NCBI GenBank assembly: GCA_046073825.1
Contig: JBJTMY010000089.1
Coordinates: forward strand, 1-6,657
DNA length: 6,657 nucleotides
From: CAINEC01 sp046073825
GTDB taxonomy: Bacteria > Bacteroidota > Bacteroidia > AKYH767-A > OLB10
Direction: 5' to 3'
The notes below the pieces were generated by a model. That model ran no database searches. It was not told the DNA's origin and saw only the letters and a list, made by a program, of their open reading frames with translations. The translations under genes and the position numbers were made by a program. Position 1 is the stretch's first letter, and the number at the start of each line of letters is the position of its first letter. This document shows, in pieces, positions 1 to 6,627 of this stretch.

Positions 1-898
1 GGTCTTTCTTCGGATGCGTGGTGTAATATTCCGAACCTAGTAATCCAGCTTCTTCTCCCGCGAATAATACAAACACCATGGTGTACGGAGGTTTATTTGC
101 AGGAATTGAAAAATACTTCATCAAATTTAAAAGCATCGCTGTGCCGGAGGCATTATCATTTCCCCCCGGAAACATGGTTTTACTTCCCATCATTCCTAAA
201 TGATCATAATGCGCAGTAATAAAAATAAAGGAGTCTGCTTGCACTCCTTCAATTTCTCCAATAATATTTTTAGCAGTGAATGAAATAAGCTGAGCTTCTA
301 CTTCTATTTTAATTTGAGTGTGAAGGGTCGGAAGTGCTTTTCGAAGAACATATACGGTAGGGTATTTCTGTACCGTACTTACCGACCAGGTTAGTTTTTT
401 TTCTTCAATAAAAATATATCCGGCTGTATTGTGTAACGCTTGAAATCTTTTAATGTATTCCTTATCTAAATTCCCTTTGCATCCTGTGCTATCAAACAAA
501 ACAAAATAGTTACTTAAATCAGGAGGGTTTGAAAGGTAGTTGTTGCTATCTATTTGAAATACCTGAAATCGACCATGAATTGATGGACAAGAAGTACCAA
601 TTAAAAAATCAACACCTGGTTTTAATGAAGTATTGCTGATGGCTACTTTCATTTTTCCCGGAAAGGTGTTTACAGGAAAAGAGAAGTGTTGAAAGTAAGG
701 TTCAGAAGTGGAGTATTTTAAAAACTCATCATATAAAAAAGAGGCAGCTTTATTGCTGCCTTCTTTCACATATCCTCTGCCGTTATATTTCTTCGAGGTT
801 AATTCGTTAACACAATTTCTTGCATAGGGTAAGTCTTGTGTGCATGCAACGAAATACGAAAAAATAAAAATGAAGGAAAAACTAAATGTTTTTTTCAT
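1..898 (-). CDS. Exported M28-family zinc aminopeptidase, 3' part beyond window
   Basis: Reading the minus strand from the ATG at 898-896 gives an uninterrupted frame of 299 codons that leaves the window at position 1, so the C-terminus is missing. The N-terminus is a hydrophobic signal (MKKTFSFSFIFIF, ending FVAC at residues 16-19); Cys19 could be a lipoprotein cysteine, but Phe at -3 makes the lipobox marginal. Residues about 80-200 resemble the protease-associated insert common in this family. Metallopeptidase motifs follow: AHYDHLG (229-235; His230 as zinc ligand, Asp232 next to it), GGNDNASGTA (245-254; Asp248 as bridging ligand) and FAGEEAGLLGS (279-289; Glu282 as general base, Glu283 as ligand). 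These match the M28 pattern known from Vibrio aminopeptidase. The last Asp and His ligands would lie outside the window. It probably releases N-terminal amino acids from peptides in the periplasm or on the outer membrane. The start overlaps the upstream stop as TAATG, so translational coupling is likely. The exact substrate cannot be told. Confidence 0.93.
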   Translation of the reverse strand, partial: MKKTFSFSFIFIFSYFVACTQDLPYARNCVNELTSKKYNGRGYVKEGSNKAASFLYDEFLKYSTSEPYFQHFSFPVNTFPGKMKVAISNTSLKPGVDFLIGTSCPSIHGRFQVFQIDSNNYLSNPPDLSNYFVLFDSTGCKGNLDKEYIKRFQALHNTAGYIFIEEKKLTWSVSTVQKYPTVYVLRKALPTLHTQIKIEVEAQLISFTAKNIIGEIEGVQADSFIFITAHYDHLGMMGSKTMFPGGNDNASGTAMLLNLMKYFSIPANKPPYTMVFVLFAGEEAGLLGSEYYTTHPKKD

Positions 899-1842
899 TA
901 GCCATTAAAACGACGCTTTACCAATTCATCTAAAACATGAAAGGTGTTGCCCTCTGTGTTCCACTTTAATTTTCCAGCTAATTCTTCGTAAAGCATAATT
1001 CTTGCTTCTTCGTAAGCATTTACATTGTTAATCTTATCAATGCTTTCCATGAATAACTGCTGATTGCCTCCAAATAATTCATTGATTAGTGTAAATCGCT
1101 CGTTAATTCCAATGGATTTTTTTAAATCCGAAACAGATCCTCCAGATAAACGATCGGCAACTGTTGGGTTTTGTTGCTGACGAATGCGATCGTAAATGGT
1201 TTCTTGCCCTTTAAAACGATTTCCCGTTGTGTTGTCTGGTTCAGGATAAACCGTTCTGGAAACTTGTAAAGCTGGTTTAACAACAGCTTGCTCCATCGTG
1301 CGAGCAATAGGAGCAGTAGTTGTTTTTTCTTCAGCTTTTACCGCAGTTTCTTGTTTTGTTTCTGTTGTTTTGCCCTTCAAAATACGAGATAAAAATCCTT
1401 CTCCACTCGTGTTAGTTGTTTCTGCAACAATGGCAGTAGGTTCTTCTATCATCGGCAATTCAACGACAACCTCTTCTACTTCTTCTACCTCTTTTACTTC
1501 TTCTACTTTCGTTTCCATAACAGGCTCCGGCACTTCCACAGTAGCGGCTGCTTCGCTAAATAAGGCTTCGCTTTTCTTGGTGTCTAGTGCTGGTTCTTCA
1601 ATCAAATTAGTAACAATGATTGTCTTTTCTTCCACCACAGGGCTTAGAGAGGGTGCAATTTCATTCGTCGATTGCCAATCATTTATTTGCTGATACAAAG
1701 TACGAACACTCTCTTTTAAAAGGTCCATTTCAATTAATGGAATAGTCCCTTTGTTCTGGCTAGCCATGATGAATTGTTCGGTGATTATTTCAAGTTGGTC
1801 GCTGATGGCCAAGGTGATTTGTTCTCTTTGGTACTTTGTCAT
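898..1842 (-). CDS. Conserved Bacteroidota protein of unknown function, Glu/Val-rich linker
   Basis: A 314-residue protein without signal peptide or membrane segment, so probably cytoplasmic. It has three parts: a helical N-terminal region (about 1-57), a low-complexity linker rich in Glu, Val, Thr and Pro (about 62-210) containing a VEE repeat at 113-124, and a helical C-terminal region (about 212-312). The C-terminal part, with SDLKKSIGINERF (238-250) and INELFGGNQQLFMESIDKIN (253-272), resembles a block I recall from hypothetical proteins of many Bacteroidota; its function is not known to me. The architecture (two folded ends joined by a charged flexible spacer) suggests an adaptor or scaffold, but that is inference only. 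The ATG at 1842 is preceded by an A/T-rich leader with no Shine-Dalgarno site, normal for the phylum. A weak -7-like GATATTTG lies on the minus strand at 1880-1873, but no TTG partner was found. The stop overlaps the start of the peptidase gene by one base, indicating an operon. Confidence 0.85.
   Translation of the reverse strand: MTKYQREQITLAISDQLEIITEQFIMASQNKGTIPLIEMDLLKESVRTLYQQINDWQSTNEIAPSLSPVVEEKTIIVTNLIEEPALDTKKSEALFSEAAATVEVPEPVMETKVEEVKEVEEVEEVVVELPMIEEPTAIVAETTNTSGEGFLSRILKGKTTETKQETAVKAEEKTTTAPIARTMEQAVVKPALQVSRTVYPEPDNTTGNRFKGQETIYDRIRQQQNPTVADRLSGGSVSDLKKSIGINERFTLINELFGGNQQLFMESIDKINNVNAYEEARIMLYEELAGKLKWNTEGNTFHVLDELVKRRFNG
1471..1506 (-). repeat. Four 9-bp tandem repeats encoding VEE/VKE
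   Basis: On the minus strand the units GTAGAAGAA, GTAAAAGAG, GTAGAAGAA and GTAGAAGAG follow one another and encode VEE-VKE-VEE-VEE (residues 113-124 of the linker protein). The unit length is a multiple of three, so slippage would change the linker length without breaking the frame. Confidence 0.85.
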
Positions 1843-1956
1843 AGTAACTTTGGATAATTAATTTTGTTTTTTCAAATATCTTCGATTTTTCACTAACTCC
1901 GTATTGCTTCATGCATTGTATTTCAACAATCAAAAGTTAATTATTCTAGTCTATTA

Positions 1957-2082
1957 ATGAAGGAGACGTTGGCTCATTGTGTCCTTCTGATTTCATTCTT
2001 AGTTGGCTTTGTCAGTGCTTTGTCAGAATTAGAAAAATTTGACATTTGTCAGTTTTTTAATGGGCAAAGGTTACAATCGTAG
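1957..2082 (+). CDS. Possible small ORF (41 aa) with hydrophobic core, doubtful
   Basis: ATG at 1957 opens 41 codons ending in TAG at 2080-2082, 19 bases before the receptor start. The product begins MKETLAHC, followed by a hydrophobic run (VLLISFLVGFVSA, residues 9-21) and a polar tail, so it looks like a signal peptide or a tiny membrane protein. Against it: a frame of this length can occur by chance in AT-rich DNA, there is no recognisable translation signal, and the better receptor promoter candidate lies inside it. If real it could be a leader peptide or a small membrane protein co-transcribed with the receptor. Confidence 0.15.
   Translation: MKETLAHCVLLISFLVGFVSALSELEKFDICQFFNGQRLQS
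2006..2052 (+). repeat. Three direct copies of TTTGTCAG before the receptor gene
   Basis: TTTGTCAG occurs at 2008-2015, 2019-2026 and 2045-2052. The first two extend to an identical 10-mer, GCTTTGTCAG (2006-2015 and 2017-2026), set 11 bases apart, about one helical turn. The second copy holds the TTG of the candidate -33 element and the third holds the TTTG of the candidate -7 element. This could be a binding site for a regulator acting on the uptake cassette; the regulator is unknown. Confidence 0.5.
2020..2048 (+). promoter_or_regulatory. Candidate Bacteroidota promoter (TTG-N18-GACATTTG)
   Basis: TTG at 2020-2022 and GACATTTG at 2041-2048 are separated by 18 bases. This fits the known Bacteroidota pattern of TTG, 17-23 bases, then TAnnTTTG, with one mismatch (G for the first T). 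Transcription would begin near 2053-2057 and leave a leader of about 45-50 bases before the ATG at 2102. The site would rule out an earlier TTG start at 2039 and makes an ATG start at 2060 unlikely. Confidence 0.4.
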
Positions 2083-2101
2083 AAGGTACTTTCGCAACTC
2101 G

Positions 2102-4309
2102 ATGATAAAACGCAGTTACTTTCTTCAAATTGTATGGATGCTATGCACTTGTATTGCTTCTGCTCAGCAGATACAGGTAAAGTCTGCGCAAAATGAAAAT
2201 ATGGAAGGGGCTGTTGTAGTATTTCGCTCATTAGCAGACAATAAAACCGAAGCGCGATTCACCAACAACCAAGGGGTGGTAATGGTTCCAAAGTTCAGTC
2301 TTCCCATTTTTTACAAGGTTTCTTCCTTGGGTTTTACTTCGTTGATGGATACAATTCATTCGTATGCGTTTTCAAAAACTATTTCGTTAACAGCACTGCC
2401 CATGAGTTTTGATGAGGTGACAGTAACTGGCAATTATACTCCAGGTTTCAAATCGAATTCTATTTACAATATTGATGTGATTGGAAGCAAGGAGATTCAA
2501 CAACGTGCTGCCAATAATGTGCGTGATATCATGACGCAGCAGTTAAATGTACAGTTGTCGAATGATGGCGTTCTAGGGAGTAGTCTTTCGTTGCAAGGGG
2601 TAGGCGGGCAACATGTGAAGTTCTTAATTGACGGAGTTCCTGTTATTGGTCGCCAAAATGGAAATATTGATATCAGCCAATTAAACGTAGCCAACATCGA
2701 TCATATTGAAATGGTGAAAGGACCTATGTCCGTTATTTATGGAAGTGATGCTTTAGGGGGCGTTGTGAACCTGATTACCAAATCGAATAAGGAAGAAAAG
2801 TGGAATGGCAATGTCAATGCTTATTATGAAACGGTAGGTAATTATAATACAGATTTTAGTATCGGCAAAGGATTTAAAAATTCGAATTTGTTTTTTAATG
2901 CAGGTCGTAATTTTTTTGATGGATGGAGCCCAACAGCTTCTTTAAGAAGTCAATTATGGCATCCGAAAGAACAATACTTCGCTAATGCAAAATACAATAA
3001 AACGGTGAACGGTTATAAGATGTCGTTGCAATACAATTTTAGCGATGAGACCGTTTTCAATAAGGGAAATATAACAGAGACTCCATATCAGGCCTACGCA
3101 TTCGATCAGAATTACAAAACAATGCGTAATCAGTTAATGTTTACAACAGATAAAAAGTTAAACGAAAAATCGTCATGGCAATTTACCGCTGCGTATAATC
3201 ATTACCGTTACATAAAAAATTCCTATCGCAAAGATTTAGTCGATTTAGTATCCGTTCTTACTGCTGATCCTAACGATGATGACACCACCATTTTTCAATC
3301 GTATTTTGCTCGTACTGTTTACAATCATGTATTAGGCAAGAAGTTTAATTTGTTAAGCGGATTAGAAATTAATCAGGAGGTGGCACAAGGAAAGAAAATT
3401 GATAATGCCACTCATCAAATTACCGACGCTGCGCTCTTTGCTTGTGTCGATTATAATCCAATAGATAAGTTAACCATTCGTCCGTCGTTGCGAGGTATTT
3501 ATAATTCACAATACAACGCGCCACTTGTACCTTCCTTAAATGCTTTGTACAAATTTTCGGATAAATATACTTTGCGCTTGAGTTGGAGTAAAGGGTTTCG
3601 TGCTCCTTCCATCAAAGAGCAATACTTGTTCTTTGTCGATGCGTCTCATAACGTTCGCGGCAACCCGAATTTAAAAGCAGAAAATTCCGACAATTATAAC
3701 ATTTCGTTTAATACAAAATTGGCAAAGTCTAAATCAGTTTTAGAAATAGAACCAGCATTCTATTATAATCATATTATGAATCAGATTGCATTGGCGCAAG
3801 CTGATGTTGTTACTGGTTTGTATTCCTATATTAACTTAGATGAATTTACAGCAACTGGTGGAGAATTACAGCTTCGTTACTTCATCCATCAGCTGGAATT
3901 TAAATCTGGATGTTCTTACACAGGTACCACTTCAACATTTAACGGTAATATCAAACAACCCGACTATGCATGGTATCTAGAATCAACTTCTTCGGCATCA
4001 TATACCGTTGAGAAATGGGAAACATCTTTCTCTGTTTTTTATAAATACACTGGAGTAAAACCAATCTATGTTTTATCAGGAGAAAATACAGTTTCCCTTC
4101 AGCAAAATGCTGCGTATAGTTTGATGGATGCAACATTGTCAAAATTTTTTTACAAAAAGAAGCTGAACATTTCTGCAGGGGTGAAAAACATATTCGACAT
4201 TCAAAATGTTAATGCTGCAGTTTCGGGCGGAGCGCATACTAGCGGTGATGGAACAATGATGGTGGGAACAGGTCGCTCAGGATTCTTAAAACTTAATTAC
4301 AAATTTTAA
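2102..4309 (+). CDS. TonB-dependent outer-membrane receptor, probable heme receptor
   Basis: A 735-residue TonB-dependent receptor counted from the ATG at 2102. That start gives a clean Sec signal peptide (MIKRSYF, hydrophobic core, cleavage after ASA at 19-21); longer in-frame starts at 2039 (TTG) and 2060 add an arginine-rich extension and run into the candidate promoter. Residues about 24-98 look like a carboxypeptidase-D-regulatory-like domain. A TonB-box-like FDEVTVTG (103-110) precedes the plug (about 118-227, ending MVKGPMSVIYGSDALGGVVN). The rest is a 22-strand type barrel ending in Phe735, the usual C-terminal aromatic. FRAP (499-502) and NPNL (521-524) with His516 between them match the boxes of heme receptors such as Yersinia HemR and Porphyromonas HmuR; plug histidines 171 and 201 are possible second ligands. 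The HmuY-like gene follows with a one-base overlap. It should import ligand across the outer membrane using TonB energy. Heme is the best guess; another metal chelate is possible. Confidence 0.9.
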   Translation: MIKRSYFLQIVWMLCTCIASAQQIQVKSAQNENMEGAVVVFRSLADNKTEARFTNNQGVVMVPKFSLPIFYKVSSLGFTSLMDTIHSYAFSKTISLTALPMSFDEVTVTGNYTPGFKSNSIYNIDVIGSKEIQQRAANNVRDIMTQQLNVQLSNDGVLGSSLSLQGVGGQHVKFLIDGVPVIGRQNGNIDISQLNVANIDHIEMVKGPMSVIYGSDALGGVVNLITKSNKEEKWNGNVNAYYETVGNYNTDFSIGKGFKNSNLFFNAGRNFFDGWSPTASLRSQLWHPKEQYFANAKYNKTVNGYKMSLQYNFSDETVFNKGNITETPYQAYAFDQNYKTMRNQLMFTTDKKLNEKSSWQFTAAYNHYRYIKNSYRKDLVDLVSVLTADPNDDDTTIFQSYFARTVYNHVLGKKFNLLSGLEINQEVAQGKKIDNATHQITDAALFACVDYNPIDKLTIRPSLRGIYNSQYNAPLVPSLNALYKFSDKYTLRLSWSKGFRAPSIKEQYLFFVDASHNVRGNPNLKAENSDNYNISFNTKLAKSKSVLEIEPAFYYNHIMNQIALAQADVVTGLYSYINLDEFTATGGELQLRYFIHQLEFKSGCSYTGTTSTFNGNIKQPDYAWYLESTSSASYTVEKWETSFSVFYKYTGVKPIYVLSGENTVSLQQNAAYSLMDATLSKFFYKKKLNISAGVKNIFDIQNVNAAVSGGAHTSGDGTMMVGTGRSGFLKLNYKF

Positions 4310-5334
4310 TGAAAAGGCTAGGTATATTCTTTTTGATGGTTGTTCTTTTTTCATCTTGTATGAAAGAAGACAATGCAATTACGCTTCCAGCACCTGGTCC
4401 GGTTAAGCAAGGCACTGCTAATATGGGAGTGAATTACGATAACCAGGTTTATTATAATTTAGAAACAGGCGCCACCATTGTTCGTCCGTATAAGGCATAC
4501 GATTTAGCATTTGAAGCCTCCAAAACAGGATTTCATATTTATTTGAATAGCGCCAAATTTATGTTTGCTTGCAATACTCAATCGTACAATATGGCCAATG
4601 CTGATACGGTCGGACATGCATGGGCGTTAGATTGTGAGCAGTTGTTGGATGATACCTTGGCATTAACAAAGTATTGGCAAGATGCCAATTTTTCTTCACA
4701 AGGAAGTAAAGTGTTTGCCATCGATCGTGGTAAGTTAGAACATACTGGAGCTGCTCGTTGGAGAAAGTTGAAAGTGCTTTCAGTAGATAGTTTAAAATAT
4801 ACCATTTGCTTTAGTAATTATGATAACTCAGGAATGGATACTGTGGAGGTAGTGAAAGATGAAAATTATTCGTTGATGTATTTTTCTTTCGATACCCCAA
4901 ACCAACTAATACAACAAGCCCCTCCAAAAGATCAATGGGATTTTGTTTTTACAAAATATACCCATGTGTTTTTTGAATATGATGTTACATCTCCTTTTCG
5001 ATATTATTTTGTTTCTGGGGTCATACAAAATAGTTGGAATAATACAGAGGTGATGCGCTTTCAGAAGGATTCAATGCCAACTAATGTTTCTTACTTGCCT
5101 ATCGAGCAATTCAATTATTCACAGGTGCAGAATTATACTTTTTCAAATAATGCTAACACCATTGGATACAATTGGAAGTATTACAATTTTAGTGATGCCC
5201 ATTATCATATTTATCCCGATTTGTATTTCGTAGTTAAAGCTAATAACGGATTTTATTACACGGTTAAAATGGTCGATTTCTACGACACCTCGGGAAATAA
5301 AGGGTTCGTCACTTTTCAAACACAAAGAATATAA
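4309..5334 (+). CDS. HmuY-like surface lipoprotein, probable heme-binding partner of the receptor
   Basis: A 341-residue lipoprotein. Its signal MKRLGIFFLMVVLFSSC puts the lipidated cysteine at 17, and the next residues M-K-E-D match the K-(D/E)2 surface-export signal described in Capnocytophaga, so it probably faces outward. The C-terminal part follows the HmuY pattern as I know it: WDFVF (210-214), YYFVSGVI (232-239), GYNWKYYNF (286-294), then YFVVKANNGFYYTVK and FYDTSGNKGFVTF to about 336. An earlier related strand set, NQVYYNLETG to YDLAF (45-68), suggests a second lobe, and the length exceeds the roughly 216 residues of classical HmuY. Six histidines (76, 103, 145, 219, 298, 300) could supply heme ligands; which ones is unknown. 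HmuY of Porphyromonas captures heme and hands it to HmuR; a similar job here is inferred from sequence and context. ATG overlaps the receptor stop as TAATG, so coupled translation is likely. Confidence 0.8.
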   Translation: MKRLGIFFLMVVLFSSCMKEDNAITLPAPGPVKQGTANMGVNYDNQVYYNLETGATIVRPYKAYDLAFEASKTGFHIYLNSAKFMFACNTQSYNMANADTVGHAWALDCEQLLDDTLALTKYWQDANFSSQGSKVFAIDRGKLEHTGAARWRKLKVLSVDSLKYTICFSNYDNSGMDTVEVVKDENYSLMYFSFDTPNQLIQQAPPKDQWDFVFTKYTHVFFEYDVTSPFRYYFVSGVIQNSWNNTEVMRFQKDSMPTNVSYLPIEQFNYSQVQNYTFSNNANTIGYNWKYYNFSDAHYHIYPDLYFVVKANNGFYYTVKMVDFYDTSGNKGFVTFQTQRI

Positions 5335-5367
5335 TCAAGTCAAATAAAATAAAACCAAATAAATATC

Positions 5368-6627
5368 ATGAAATCAATTTTACAAAAACTATCATTAGCG
5401 ATTTTTGCAGGAACTTTTGCTTTCACTGCAAACGCTCAAACAACGGATACGGTAACCGTTAATCCTGGTTACACGAATCAGACTTTTTACAGTTTTGCAA
5501 ACGGTACGGTTAGTTCTGTTTCTAATTTAGATTGGGATTTAGCATTCCAGTTACGTGGTTATGCCGCCTCTATTTTAATTAACTCAAAAAACAATGTTCG
5601 TTTGTACAAAGCGAATAAGTCAACTGCTGATTGGTCATCTATGACAACGGCAGACACTACCGGAGTTTTAAGTACTCCATCGAATGAATTGTTTAATTCA
5701 GATACGTCATGGGATTTCGGTGCATTCAATGTGACAAATAATCCTGCTGATATGTTCGACTTAGGTTGGGGAAATTATGATTTTATGACGCATGCTATTA
5801 CTGGCGACTCTGTGTATTATATTAAACTATCCAGCGGTACGTATAAAAAATTATGCATCGTTTCACTTGCAAATAGTGTTTATGATTTCAAATGGGCCGA
5901 CTTAGATGGTAGCAATGAAACATTAGGTTCAATCAATAAAACTACTTATGCTGGAAAGAACTTCGTTTATTTCTCCATCGCGAATAATTTAACGATTGAT
6001 CGTGAACCAGCTTACAATGCTTGGGATTTATCTTTCGCACAATACCTAACTACAACGCCTATTGTTTACAAAGTTTCAGGTGTGTTAACTAACGATTCTG
6101 TTTTTGCTGTGAAAGCATATCCGGTTGATGTGAATAATGTGTCTGCTTCATCTTATACATTCAATAGCGCAATTAATAATATTGGCTATGATTGGAAATC
6201 GTTTAACATGACTACAAATACCTATGACATCGTTGATTCTACTGTGTATTTTGTACAAGATCGTCAAGGTTCAGTTTGGAAAATGATCTTCACTGGATTC
6301 GGTGGTGGTGCAAATGGAAACTTCTATTTCTACAAAGGAACTACTACAGGTATTGGACAAATTGAAAATTCATCTATCAAAACATTTGATGCTGCTCCAA
6401 ATCCTGCACATGGTTCAACACGTTTGATTTTATCTTCTGAAAAAGCTGGTGATACTACTATGCAAGTGATTTCAATGAATGGTATGTTAATGTCGTCTGA
6501 TGTTATTCAATTAAACAACGGATTACAATCAGTAGATTTATCGTTGGAAGCATTAACACCAGGAATTTATCAGGTATTAATTACAATGGGTAACGAGCGT
6601 CAGATTACACGTATCGTTGTTCAATAA
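5368..6627 (+). CDS. HmuY-like protein exported by T9SS, with C-terminal sorting domain
   Basis: A 419-residue protein with a Sec signal peptide (MKSILQKLSLAIFAGTFAFT, cleavage after ANA at 21-23). The N-terminal and central parts parallel the preceding lipoprotein: NQTFYSFANG to WDLAF (37-60), YFSIANN to WDLSF (201-223), YKVSGVL (234-240), GYDWKSFNM (273-281) and YFVQDRQGSVWKMIF (294-308). Residues about 333-419 form a type A T9SS sorting domain, with the PNPAHG turn (344-349), SMNGMLM (369-375), LTPGIYQVLI (396-405) and a C-terminal RIVVQ. It should cross the outer membrane by the type IX machinery, lose this domain and be attached to the surface or released. Only one histidine (142) lies outside the sorting domain. 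Probably a second ligand-capturing protein for the receptor; the ligand is unproven. It starts 33 bases after the previous stop behind an A-rich leader, with no promoter seen, so co-transcription is likely. Confidence 0.85.
   Translation: MKSILQKLSLAIFAGTFAFTANAQTTDTVTVNPGYTNQTFYSFANGTVSSVSNLDWDLAFQLRGYAASILINSKNNVRLYKANKSTADWSSMTTADTTGVLSTPSNELFNSDTSWDFGAFNVTNNPADMFDLGWGNYDFMTHAITGDSVYYIKLSSGTYKKLCIVSLANSVYDFKWADLDGSNETLGSINKTTYAGKNFVYFSIANNLTIDREPAYNAWDLSFAQYLTTTPIVYKVSGVLTNDSVFAVKAYPVDVNNVSASSYTFNSAINNIGYDWKSFNMTTNTYDIVDSTVYFVQDRQGSVWKMIFTGFGGGANGNFYFYKGTTTGIGQIENSSIKTFDAAPNPAHGSTRLILSSEKAGDTTMQVISMNGMLMSSDVIQLNNGLQSVDLSLEALTPGIYQVLITMGNERQITRIVVQ

Larger units (their letters stand above)
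1843..2101. other. Divergent intergenic regulatory region
   Basis: This 259-base gap separates the minus-strand unit (start 1842) from the plus-strand uptake cassette (start 2102) and should carry promoters for both. It contains an inverted repeat ATTGT-N6-ACAAT at 1915-1930, GTTGGCT twice (1968-1974 and 2002-2008), the TTTGTCAG copies and promoter candidate listed separately, and a 41-codon open frame at 1957-2082. No tRNA, riboswitch or strong hairpin was recognised. Confidence 0.7.

Noticed and set aside
1122..1307. Minus-strand 61-codon open frame inside the linker-protein gene
   Set aside because: It is an alternative frame within a gene whose own frame is clearly coding at both ends.
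1298..1693. Plus-strand open frame of 131 codons, Ser/Thr-rich
   Set aside because: It is antisense to the Glu/Val/Thr-rich linker of the minus-strand gene; its composition is the mirror of that repeat-rich coding sequence.
1873..1880. GATATTTG on the minus strand as a -7 element for the 898-1842 gene
   Set aside because: One mismatch to TAnnTTTG and no TTG at 17-23 bases upstream, so not listed as a promoter.
2081..2086. AGAAGG as a Shine-Dalgarno site for the receptor
   Set aside because: It ends 15 bases before the ATG, too far for a normal site, and Bacteroidota rarely rely on such sites.
2039..2101. Longer receptor start (TTG at 2039 or ATG at 2060), with an N-terminal RRRYFR that recalls a Tat motif
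   Set aside because: Outer-membrane barrels use Sec; the ATG at 2102 gives a well-formed Sec signal peptide, and the extension overlaps the candidate promoter.
2049..5325. Minus-strand open frames of 60-75 codons at 2049-2231, 2497-2697, 3951-4142, 4578-4805 and 5143-5325
   Set aside because: All lie antisense to well-supported plus-strand genes and show no recognisable domain.
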